Origin: Odoribacter sp.
GTDB taxonomy: Bacteria; Bacteroidota; Bacteroidia; Bacteroidales; Marinifilaceae
DNA length: 64,000 nucleotides
Reading direction: 5' to 3'
NCBI GenBank assembly: GCA_020024465.1
Contig: JAHHTT010000002.1
Location: 1-64,000 of the forward strand
The notes beneath the pieces were generated by a model, which saw only the letters and a list, made by a program, of their open reading frames with translations, was not told the origin of the DNA and made no database searches. Of this stretch, positions 7,857 to 15,715 are shown one piece after another (position 1 is the first letter of the stretch; each line of letters starts with the position of its first letter). Position numbers and translations under genes: made by a program.

Positions 7857-9935
7857 ATGAAAAAAACGTTATTACCTATATTGTGTGCGCTATCCATGAT
7901 GGCTTGTAACGAAAGCAAAACAACGGATGCCGGTGCAGGAAAAAGCTATAAGACTCCGGCAAATTTAAAACTGGAATCGGATGTCATGACTCCGGAAGTG
8001 CTATGGTCATTCGGAAGGATGAGCGGGGTAAGCATTTCTCCTGACGGTTCAAAAGCCGTTTATGGCATCACTTATTTTAACAAAGAGGAAGACCGCGGAT
8101 ATACAGATTTGTATGTGATGACTTTGGCTGACGGCAAAGTGACTCAAATCACCGACACCGAATCCAATGAATCAGAAGCTGCCTGGACACCGGACGGCAA
8201 ACACATTGCCTATATATATAAAGGACAATTGTGGGAAATGGAAGCGGATGGCCGCAATGCCCGTCAGGTGACCGATATTGAAGGAGGCATCCAGGGATAT
8301 GTTTACGCTCCGGATATGTCCAGGATTGTATATCTGAAAGACGTACAGCTGGAACCAACCGTGAAAGATCTGCATCCCGACCTTCCCAAAGCGAAAGCCC
8401 GAATCATCAATGATCAATTCTATCGTCATTGGAACGACTGGGTGGAAGCTTACACCCACCTGTTCATCGCCGACTACAGTGCGAACCAACCGATTACCAA
8501 CGGCAAGGATATCATGAAAGGCGAACGTTGGGAATCTCCCGTACGCCCATGGGGCGGAGTGGAACAACTGGCCTGGACACGAGACAGCAAACAATTGATT
8601 TATACCTGCCGCAAAAAGGTCGGCATTGAATATGCCGAATCCACCAATACAGATTTGTATGCCTATAATACGGAAAACGGTGAAACGCGCAACCTGACCG
8701 AAGGCATGATGGGATATGACAAGAATCCGGTTATTTCTCCCAACGGCAGATACATGGCTTGGGAAAGCATGGAACGCGAAGGCTATGAAGCCGACAAAAT
8801 CCGTCTTTTCGTAATGGATCTGACAACAGGTGAAAAGAAAGACTATACCGAAAAATTCGATCAGAATGCAGAAGGTCTGAAATGGAGCAATGACAATACT
8901 ATCTGGTTTATTTCCGACTGGCACGCAACCGACGAAATTTACTCGTTGGACATAACAAGCGGAGAAATCACCAAACATACGAATGGCATACACAATTACA
9001 CTTCTGTTATTCCTGCCGGAGAACAGCTGTATGCAACCAAAGTATCCATGAGCATGCCGACAGAGCTCTACCGTGTTGATCCTAAAACCGGTAAGGATGA
9101 ACAGCTGTCGTTTATCAACAAAAATCTGCTCGACCAGCTGACCATGGGGAAAGTAGAAAAACGCTGGGTGAAAACCACCGACAATAAAGATATGCTGGTA
9201 TGGATGATTTATCCACCTCATTTCGATGCCAGCAAAAAGTATCCCGCTATATTGTACTGTGAAGGAGGTCCTCAAAGCACCGTAAGCCAATTCTGGAGTT
9301 ACCGTTGGAATTTTCAACAAATGGCCGCCAACGGATATATCATCGTAGCCCCGAACCGTCGCGGCCTGCCGGGATTCGGCATGGAGTGGCTGGAACAGAT
9401 AAGCGGAGACTATTCCGGACAGAATATCAAAGACTATTTATCGGCAATCGATGATGCCAAAAAAGAACCTTATATCGATGAAAACCGTCTGGGATGCGTA
9501 GGCGCCTCATATGGAGGCTATTCCGTATATTATCTCGCCGGCCACCACGGCAAACGCTTCAAAGCATTCATCGCCCATTGCGGAATTTTCGATCTGAAAA
9601 TGCAATACTACACGACAGAAGAGATGTGGTTTGCCAATTGGGATATGGGAGGCGCACCATGGCAGAAAAACAACAAGGTGGCACAACGTACTTTTGCCAA
9701 CTCACCGGATTTATTTGTCGGGAATTGGGACACTCCGATATTGGTGATTCACGGACAAAAAGATTTCCGCATCGATGTTTCTCAGGGTATGGCAGCATTC
9801 AATGCTGCACGTATGAAAGGCATTCCTGCCCAATATCTCTACTTCCCGACAGAATGCCATTGGGTTACAGGCTGTCAGGACGGAATCCTATGGCAAAGAA
9901 CTTTCAAATCCTGGCTTGATAAATGGTTAAAATAA
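7857..9935 (+). CDS. S9-family prolyl oligopeptidase-like lipoprotein
   Basis: A serine exopeptidase/oligopeptidase with an N-terminal beta-propeller and a C-terminal alpha/beta-hydrolase domain. The signal sequence ends in a lipobox (SMMAC), so it is probably anchored in the cell envelope. The catalytic triad reads Ser551 in GASYGGY, Asp636 in HGQKDFR and His668 in TECHWV. Propeller repeats include WD40/TolB-like blades such as the AAWTPDGKHIAYI segment. At 692 aa it resembles acylaminoacyl peptidase/DPP families; specificity cannot be assigned. It follows recA by 6 bp but has no obvious functional link to it. Confidence 0.9.
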   Translation: MKKTLLPILCALSMMACNESKTTDAGAGKSYKTPANLKLESDVMTPEVLWSFGRMSGVSISPDGSKAVYGITYFNKEEDRGYTDLYVMTLADGKVTQITDTESNESEAAWTPDGKHIAYIYKGQLWEMEADGRNARQVTDIEGGIQGYVYAPDMSRIVYLKDVQLEPTVKDLHPDLPKAKARIINDQFYRHWNDWVEAYTHLFIADYSANQPITNGKDIMKGERWESPVRPWGGVEQLAWTRDSKQLIYTCRKKVGIEYAESTNTDLYAYNTENGETRNLTEGMMGYDKNPVISPNGRYMAWESMEREGYEADKIRLFVMDLTTGEKKDYTEKFDQNAEGLKWSNDNTIWFISDWHATDEIYSLDITSGEITKHTNGIHNYTSVIPAGEQLYATKVSMSMPTELYRVDPKTGKDEQLSFINKNLLDQLTMGKVEKRWVKTTDNKDMLVWMIYPPHFDASKKYPAILYCEGGPQSTVSQFWSYRWNFQQMAANGYIIVAPNRRGLPGFGMEWLEQISGDYSGQNIKDYLSAIDDAKKEPYIDENRLGCVGASYGGYSVYYLAGHHGKRFKAFIAHCGIFDLKMQYYTTEEMWFANWDMGGAPWQKNNKVAQRTFANSPDLFVGNWDTPILVIHGQKDFRIDVSQGMAAFNAARMKGIPAQYLYFPTECHWVTGCQDGILWQRTFKSWLDKWLK

Positions 9936-9959
9936 CGAAATTTTTATTCCGAACTATCA

Positions 9960-9993
9960 TAAACTGGACAAAAAATTGTCCAGTTTATTTTTT
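9960..9993 (+). terminator. Terminator of the bcp-recA-S9 unit
   Basis: A perfect 11-bp stem (AAACTGGACAA/TTGTCCAGTTT, 9961-9971 with 9976-9986), a 4-nt A loop and a T-rich tail, 25 bp after the peptidase stop. Confidence 0.88.
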
Positions 9994-10056
9994 ATAATCA
10001 AAATACTTTATTAAATTCGCAATATTTACAAACGAATTGTACAAAAATCAAATAAC

Positions 10057-11067
10057 GTGTTTAAAATAGTTGCCACTTTAGTACTGTGCATGATTATGTC
10101 CAGTTGTGCGCACAGGCATTCGAAAGAATCAGATGACTACGAAGAGTTGACTTCCTCGCCTATTTTACTGACTCTCAATATTATTTTAGAACCAACTTTT
10201 CATACATTAAAACCTGATTTACTTCGGGATTCATGCACCGACAAAGGTTATCATAAACGTTTTATTCTGGAAATCAGCCAAAACAATCGTATTATTTCCC
10301 GCAAAACCTTTTTTTCAGATTCACTTTCCCTTTCCAATGACTCATCATTTTTATCCATAAATCTAGAGTTGCAGACTTTAGAATACGACTTATCCGTATG
10401 GATGGATTACACAGAAGAGAATTCAGATCTCCATTACATCACTCAAAATCTAAATCATATTACCTGTGTTGAACCATATTGCGGCAACACCACCTCTAAA
10501 GAGTGTCTCTATGGACACAAAACCATTGATTTGAGAGAATTCAGGAATCAGGAGAATCCACATGCCGAAACCAGTATAAAAATTCGTCCGCCAGTAGCAA
10601 AATATGAAATTATCACTACAGATGTGAAGGAATTTATAAAACAAACATCTTGGCAATCCAACAAAAAATACCATATCACCTTTTCTTATCCATTCTTTTT
10701 TCCTATGGTATTCAATGCCCGTGCAGGAGCCGTCAAAGATTCCTGGAGCAATGTTTTCTTCGATATCCCCTTAGATATAACGGATAACCAACAAAATGAT
10801 TGCAGGCTTGGTTTTGACTATATATTGGCCGATACAACAACGAACATTGTCATGCTGACCGTAACCGTCAAAAACGAGAACAATAAAGAGATAATCACAA
10901 GCGCACCTATCAAAATACCCTGCAAACAAGGACATTCCACTCAAATAGTGGGCCGATTTCTCACCCAAAACAAATCCGGAGGGATTGAAATAAATACGGA
11001 GTTTGATGATGAAATCAATATTGATATCGATTACTTATTAACCTATAATAATAACAATCATGAATAA
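10057..11067 (+). CDS. Surface lipoprotein, fimbrial-accessory-like (DUF6562-like)
   Basis: A 336-aa lipoprotein starting at GTG (no ATG fits), with signal peptide and lipobox MSSCAH. The order FILEIS...DLSVWMDY parallels FILEVW...NILVWADY in the next gene, so the two are paralogues. This pattern resembles DUF6562-type proteins that accompany Bacteroidales fimbrillins; that assignment is tentative. Its stop overlaps the next gene's ATG by 8 bp, implying translational coupling. A role in pilus or surface assembly is inferred from the neighbours. Alternatively it could be a minor structural subunit. Rare codons and low GC set this cluster apart from recA upstream. Confidence 0.6.
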   Translation: MFKIVATLVLCMIMSSCAHRHSKESDDYEELTSSPILLTLNIILEPTFHTLKPDLLRDSCTDKGYHKRFILEISQNNRIISRKTFFSDSLSLSNDSSFLSINLELQTLEYDLSVWMDYTEENSDLHYITQNLNHITCVEPYCGNTTSKECLYGHKTIDLREFRNQENPHAETSIKIRPPVAKYEIITTDVKEFIKQTSWQSNKKYHITFSYPFFFPMVFNARAGAVKDSWSNVFFDIPLDITDNQQNDCRLGFDYILADTTTNIVMLTVTVKNENNKEIITSAPIKIPCKQGHSTQIVGRFLTQNKSGGIEINTEFDDEINIDIDYLLTYNNNNHE

Positions 11068-12106
11068 AAAAGAACTTCTCTTCTGGCTGTTTGCTTTCAT
11101 CTGCCTGGCTACAGCTTGTACCCATGATGAGTACAGTACAAATTACTCAAGCAAGAACAACCGCGTTACCATCGGTACGAATATCAATCACGGTTTATAT
11201 TCCCGCTCAACACCTCCTCCGGCACTGACCGGATATACCATGCGTTTTATTTTGGAAGTATGGCAAAAAGAGCAAATCATCTACCGGGAAGAGAAACTTC
11301 AAGAATCGCAGGATATCATCTTTTCCTTCAATCTCGAAAAACCGGGAGACTACAACATACTGGTATGGGCCGATTATATTCATGAAGCTCCCGAATCCAA
11401 AGAAGAGCCGACACCCAATACTTATACACACTATGCCGACTTATACTATCAAACGAATACAGCCAACGGCTTGAAAGAAATAACCATCATTCCTGAAAAT
11501 TACGTAATCAGTGATGCCAGCCGTGATGCATTCTGTGTGTGTCAAAGCATCACGAAATCGGAACAGGAATTCAATGAGACACTGATATTAAACCGTCCTT
11601 TCGGACAACTCAATCTCATTGAGAAAGATGATGCTTTACTTGAAAAAGTAAAAAAAATAAGCTGTTCGTACAAAATTCCCGAAACATTCAATGTCGAGAC
11701 AAACTCATCTGGACATACGACTCTCGATATCAAAGCATTTATGGAAAATCTACCAAAAGCAGAAATCAATCATAAAGCCAATTTGCTTTACGATTATATA
11801 TTTGCCTCCACCGGAAATGCAGACTATCTCAGTCCTATCTCTCTACAATTTGAATCAAATGATCCCCTATTCCATCTCAATACTTTTACATTACCCGAAA
11901 ATACAATCCCTATGCTACGTAATAAACGTACCAATGTAAAAGGTTCTATTCTGAAACTTACTTCTACAGAAAGCGAAACAGCCAATATAACCATCTCTGT
12001 TGATTCCGAATGGTTACCAGACCAGGAATATCCTCTCGTATCTTCAGAGGAAACAGGTAGTTTATCCGATTTCAACAATCAAAATAATCCATTTGCAAAA
12101 CAGTAA
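11060..12106 (+). CDS. Surface lipoprotein, fimbrial-accessory-like (paralogue)
   Basis: A 348-aa lipoprotein; the signal peptide ends in ATACTHD. Residues 50-105 carry the RFILEVWQK and YNILVWADY blocks shared with the preceding gene. The mature protein is beta-rich, suggesting immunoglobulin-like or transthyretin-like domains as in FimA/Mfa-type pilins. It overlaps the upstream gene by 8 bp and is followed 4 bp later by the GLUG-repeat protein. I infer these three are made together and displayed at the surface. No catalytic motif is visible. Confidence 0.6.
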   Translation: MNKKELLFWLFAFICLATACTHDEYSTNYSSKNNRVTIGTNINHGLYSRSTPPPALTGYTMRFILEVWQKEQIIYREEKLQESQDIIFSFNLEKPGDYNILVWADYIHEAPESKEEPTPNTYTHYADLYYQTNTANGLKEITIIPENYVISDASRDAFCVCQSITKSEQEFNETLILNRPFGQLNLIEKDDALLEKVKKISCSYKIPETFNVETNSSGHTTLDIKAFMENLPKAEINHKANLLYDYIFASTGNADYLSPISLQFESNDPLFHLNTFTLPENTIPMLRNKRTNVKGSILKLTSTESETANITISVDSEWLPDQEYPLVSSEETGSLSDFNNQNNPFAKQ

Positions 12107-12110
12107 ATAT

Positions 12111-14318
12111 ATGAAATACAATCTTACCACATTCGTAGCAGTGTTGCTTATCAGCATGACTGCCTGTATGTCTGAAGAGATAGAATACCGCCATTCGACA
12201 GACAAACTGATTGTAACGGCAACACACAGATTGCCGGCTACCAAAACGACCCTTACGCCGAATGCCAAAGGAGTGCATGTTGTATGGGCCCCCAATGACA
12301 AAATACGGTTCATGCAGGAAAATGAAAAATCATATACTGTAACCGATTTGCTATTGAAAGAAGGAGCAGGAAGCCAAACAGCTAAATTCGAAGGGACCAA
12401 TTTTCCCAATATACCCAATGCATCACATTTGAAGTATCAAGCTTTCTACCCTGCAACTATCGAAGGAAATACTCCGGAAACATGGAAGGAAAATGCAAGC
12501 TATAAAGGACAGATACAAAAAGGCTATGACAACACCGACCACCTGGCTGCCTTTGACTATCTTGCGACGCAACAGGTTGATAATATCGGACAGTCTTTGG
12601 AATTCATGCATTTAGGACTCATTTTCTGTTTTGATATTACCATGCCCCAATCAGCAGAATCAACTCCTCAAAGTTTCACCCTTACGACGGTAAATAATGA
12701 AAATACACCTACAACGGAAGGCGGATTGTTTGAAAACTGCAATCAAACCAAGACGTCTTCAATTACCCTGAATTTTCAAGAATGCACAACAACGACTCCT
12801 ACTTTCAAAGCCTATATGATGTGCCATTGCAATATTCCGGCCATGCAAAACGTATTGGCGACGCTAACTCTTCAAGATGGCAGTAATTATACCTGCCGAC
12901 TGACAGCCCAACAAATCATTTCCAGCACGCAATCAAATGGCGGGACCGAAGGTGTCTGTTATATCATTCCCGTTTCTGAGTGGGAAAAAACAAAAAACAG
13001 TATTTTCAATGCAGCGACACTTGCTCAGAAATTTACCGGTTCCGGAACTCTTGAAGATCCTTATGTCATTGAAAGCGCAGAAAACCTTAAATATCTTATA
13101 GAGGCAAACAATAATTTCCGATACAATTATTTTTCTCTGGAAACCGATATTACGATACAAGACGATTTCTCATGGACTCCTATCGGAACCTCCCCCGAGG
13201 AAAAGGATCAGATGTACTCATTCTCAGGAAAATTCAACGGCAACGGACACACCATCAAAGGAGAGTTAAAAAATAGTACGCATAATACAAACATCAGCTT
13301 GTTTAATAGAACTAATGGTGCCACTATCAGTAATTTAAATGTCCACCTCAATATCACCAATACTGAATGCAACCTGATTGGAGGAATCATTGCCAATGCC
13401 TCAAAAACGGTTATCACCAATTGTCATTACAATGGAAACATCAAAGCCGGCTCAATAACAAATGATACATATATCGGCGGAATTATTGCCGATGCCCAAA
13501 TGAATTGCCAAATCACCCAATGTACCTCCCGGGGTAATATCATACAAAATACAGAATGCACCCAAGCATATACCTGTTTAGGGGGGCTTGTTGGCAAAAC
13601 AACAAGCGATATAGTTATTTCACAATGCAATAATTATGCAAATATAAAAGGCGGTATATATGACAGTAATAATTGCAATAATCTCGGAGGCATTATCGGA
13701 AAAATTTCCAGTAGAGAAAACAATATCGGACAAATAGAAGAATGCATCAATTACGGAGAGATATATGGAGGATCGTTTAAGAATGCATATAATAATGACG
13801 CTTCATGTTGCTGTATCGGAGGAATCATCGGACTCGCCCAATATTGCAGACTTACCAAAGTATGTAATTATGGCTTCATACATGCACAACACAGCCTACA
13901 TAATAATTTTACCGGAGGAATCATCGGAAATATAATGTTTAATGAAGTATTATTGGATAATAGTGCCAATTATGGTGAAATTATCGGTAATGGCAGCAGT
14001 AAAATCAAATCCCGCACCGGCGGTTTAATCGGCACTATAAGTTCAGCCCCCTGTCAAATACACCTATGCCACAATGCCGGTAATGTTTCCGTAATAACAG
14101 ATACGCAGGATAATCCCGATATCCTAGTCGGCAGCTATGCCGGATTTATAACAAACAATACTAAAAACATCGTCCATAACTGTTGTTCCACTGCTCCTGA
14201 AGTTATTATCAAAAATGCTAAAGGAGAAATAATTCCCGCATCGCAACCCGAATTCTATATTGGGAATGGCCAACCACTCACAGAGTGCCCTGACAATCAT
14301 TCCCCAAAAAACAATTAA
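12111..14318 (+). CDS. Fimbrillin-like lipoprotein with GLUG repeats
   Basis: A 735-aa lipoprotein (lipobox MTACMS). The N-terminal ~300 residues look like the Mfa-like/fimbrillin domain (VVWAPNDKIRF, AFYPATI, LAAFDYLATQ, and LEFMHLGLIFCFDI near the first-domain end). After a GSGTLEDPYVIES linker come a FNGNGHTIKG segment and seven imperfect repeats of the type GGIIG...C.NYG.I, the GLUG motif of right-handed beta-helix adhesins; most carry a cysteine. The ATG at 12111 is preferred over an upstream in-frame start overlapping the previous gene. The domain order suggests a pilus tip or stand-alone adhesin; the ligand is unknown. A strong terminator follows. Confidence 0.72.
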   Translation: MKYNLTTFVAVLLISMTACMSEEIEYRHSTDKLIVTATHRLPATKTTLTPNAKGVHVVWAPNDKIRFMQENEKSYTVTDLLLKEGAGSQTAKFEGTNFPNIPNASHLKYQAFYPATIEGNTPETWKENASYKGQIQKGYDNTDHLAAFDYLATQQVDNIGQSLEFMHLGLIFCFDITMPQSAESTPQSFTLTTVNNENTPTTEGGLFENCNQTKTSSITLNFQECTTTTPTFKAYMMCHCNIPAMQNVLATLTLQDGSNYTCRLTAQQIISSTQSNGGTEGVCYIIPVSEWEKTKNSIFNAATLAQKFTGSGTLEDPYVIESAENLKYLIEANNNFRYNYFSLETDITIQDDFSWTPIGTSPEEKDQMYSFSGKFNGNGHTIKGELKNSTHNTNISLFNRTNGATISNLNVHLNITNTECNLIGGIIANASKTVITNCHYNGNIKAGSITNDTYIGGIIADAQMNCQITQCTSRGNIIQNTECTQAYTCLGGLVGKTTSDIVISQCNNYANIKGGIYDSNNCNNLGGIIGKISSRENNIGQIEECINYGEIYGGSFKNAYNNDASCCCIGGIIGLAQYCRLTKVCNYGFIHAQHSLHNNFTGGIIGNIMFNEVLLDNSANYGEIIGNGSSKIKSRTGGLIGTISSAPCQIHLCHNAGNVSVITDTQDNPDILVGSYAGFITNNTKNIVHNCCSTAPEVIIKNAKGEIIPASQPEFYIGNGQPLTECPDNHSPKNN

Positions 14319-14338
14319 CAATACCACTGTCTTAATAC

Positions 14339-14382
14339 AAGAAGGAGTGCATAGAAACATAGAATGCACTCCTTCTTTTTTA
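14339..14382 (+). terminator. Terminator of the surface-lipoprotein cluster
   Basis: A perfect 14-bp stem (14339-14352 with 14364-14377) with an 11-nt loop, ending in a T run, 20 bp after the GLUG-protein stop. Confidence 0.92.
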
Positions 14383-14459
14383 TCAATGCTTCTATCACTC
14401 GTCATTAGAAGGCAAATATTAAATTTTCAATTTCAATTATTGCATTTTCATGCAATAAT

Positions 14460-14491
14460 TTTGCATTATATTAAATATATATATATATTTG
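14460..14491 (+). promoter_or_regulatory. Consensus Bacteroidetes promoter of the TPR gene
   Basis: TTTG at 14460-14463, a 20-bp spacer and TATATTTG at 14484-14491 match the sigma-ABfr consensus exactly. The start codon lies 49 bp downstream. Confidence 0.8.
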
Positions 14492-14540
14492 CTTTCGGGA
14501 ATAGCAACAATAAAAATATTATCAATAACAACAACTAGCA

Positions 14541-15191
14541 ATGAAAAAATTCGGACTCATCTTATCATTTATGGCAAGCGTGTGCACTATAACTTTCGGG
14601 CAAACAGATTTAGCTGCCATCAATCGCCCTATCGAATTGCTCAACGATGCAAACCGCGATATTGAAGAAGGGAATTACGAAACTGCCGTACAAAAGTTAC
14701 TCGCCTCTATCCGCCTGAATCCCAACCAAAGAGAGGCATACATGTCGCTCAATACAGCATGTTCATACACAAACCAAGTGACAATATTAAAATCATATCT
14801 GATCAAGGCCAAAGAGATTTTCAAAGAGGACGATGAATTATGCTATTATTTAGGAAACATCTACCAAAATGAAAATAATTTATCCAAAGCCATCCAGGAA
14901 TATTCGAATGCAATTAAATACTCCAAACAAAATGGGGAAGACTTTGAATTAGTATATGCCTATTACCTGAATCGTGCCAGTTGCTATTTAAAACAAAATC
15001 TGTATACTCAAGCCATTAATGATTATAACTATGCCTTAAAACTGAATCAGGAGAATGGTGCTATTTATGCAAACCGAGGTATTGCTCTCTTTAAAACAGG
15101 CAAACGGGCAGAAGCTGTCAAAGATTGGAAGAAAGCTGTAGAATTAGGAGTAACCAGTGCTTCGGTATACCTTAAACGCTACGGACGTTGA
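14541..15191 (+). CDS. Secreted TPR-repeat protein
   Basis: A 216-aa exported protein with a signal peptide (cleavage near TFGQ) and about four tetratricopeptide repeats. Recognisable units include YETAVQKLLASIRLNPN, the YSNAIKYSK segment, and a canonical C-terminal AIYANRGIALFKTGKRAEA. TPRs bind partner proteins; the partner is unknown. It has its own consensus promoter and a downstream 23-bp inverted-repeat terminator, so it is a single-gene unit. A similar TPR lipoprotein occurs at 24220. Confidence 0.78.
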   Translation: MKKFGLILSFMASVCTITFGQTDLAAINRPIELLNDANRDIEEGNYETAVQKLLASIRLNPNQREAYMSLNTACSYTNQVTILKSYLIKAKEIFKEDDELCYYLGNIYQNENNLSKAIQEYSNAIKYSKQNGEDFELVYAYYLNRASCYLKQNLYTQAINDYNYALKLNQENGAIYANRGIALFKTGKRAEAVKDWKKAVELGVTSASVYLKRYGR

Positions 15192-15217
15192 TTCCATGAT
15201 TATTTTAACATCACCAT

Positions 15218-15278
15218 TTCATCGTAAATCAGTCAAACTAAAAGTAATAGTTTGACTGATTTACGATGAAGAATTTTT
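15218..15278 (+). terminator. Long perfect hairpin terminator of the TPR gene
   Basis: A 23-bp perfect inverted repeat (15218-15240 with 15248-15270) with a 7-nt loop, followed by GAATTTTT, 26 bp after the TPR stop. The stem is unusually long for a simple terminator. Confidence 0.8.
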
Positions 15279-15465
15279 ATTCGGTATCAGTCGTATCATT
15301 CTTGCAATGTGTCTTTACATGCCTGAATATATAATGTATTCACTCTGCATACATCTTTATCTCCGCAAAACTTTTGCAACAAACACAATAACCCGTATTC
15401 CGTATAAATAACAACGGCATAAAGCTAGGTCTTAATCAACAAATACCTTATAAAGGTGACAATAG

Positions 15466-15495
15466 CAAAAAGCCAGTCGCCGATCGGCAACTGGC
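15466..15495 (-). terminator. Minus-strand intrinsic terminator
   Basis: Read on the minus strand, GCCAGTTGCC-GATC-GGCGACTGGC forms a 10-bp stem with one G-U pair and is followed by TTTTTG. The plus-strand version has a C-A mismatch, so the minus strand is favoured. It lies about 220 bp past the M13 peptidase stop and may end that transcript or the candidate RNA. Confidence 0.75.
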
Positions 15496-15640
15496 CATAT
15501 TAGAAACGGATTACTTTGTTGAATGTACTGACATTCAGCGGACATTTACTTTTCACACAACCGCTCCCCGTCAGCTACAATTCCAACTGATTTTCACGGA
15601 ATACAGCGACTTAGACATAATGTTTATTATTCATCTAATC
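15496..15640 (-). ncRNA. Candidate structured RNA, possibly cobalamin-riboswitch-like
   Basis: On the minus strand, ATTCC (15604-15600) and GGAAT (15585-15581) enclose a loop containing GTGAAAATC. This is followed by AGCTGACGGGGAGCGG (from about 15577), similar to the CtGaCGcGcAaCcGT core of cobalamin riboswitches. A hairpin GAATG-TCAGTA-CATTC lies at about 15536-15521, then an intrinsic terminator. No minus-strand gene follows, so if real it is an orphan aptamer or a 3'-UTR-derived small RNA. The resemblance is partial and by eye. Confidence 0.3.
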
Positions 15641-15715
15641 AATCAGTTAAAATATTAAGAAGTTTTCATACAAACTGCCATTGTTTACCTTTTAATATAT
15701 TCAATCCTTCACCTC

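Larger units (their letters stand above)
15192..15715. other. Intergenic region with two terminators and a candidate RNA
   Basis: No protein gene is seen between the TPR gene and the convergent M13 peptidase. It holds the TPR-gene terminator (15218-15278), a minus-strand terminator (15466-15495) and a GC-richer, structure-forming stretch at about 15500-15640, described separately. Confidence 0.6.

Noticed and set aside
8172..9320. Long minus-strand open frame (382 aa) inside the S9 peptidase gene
   Set aside because: It lies wholly within a gene with intact catalytic motifs; the translation has no recognisable domain and is an antisense shadow.
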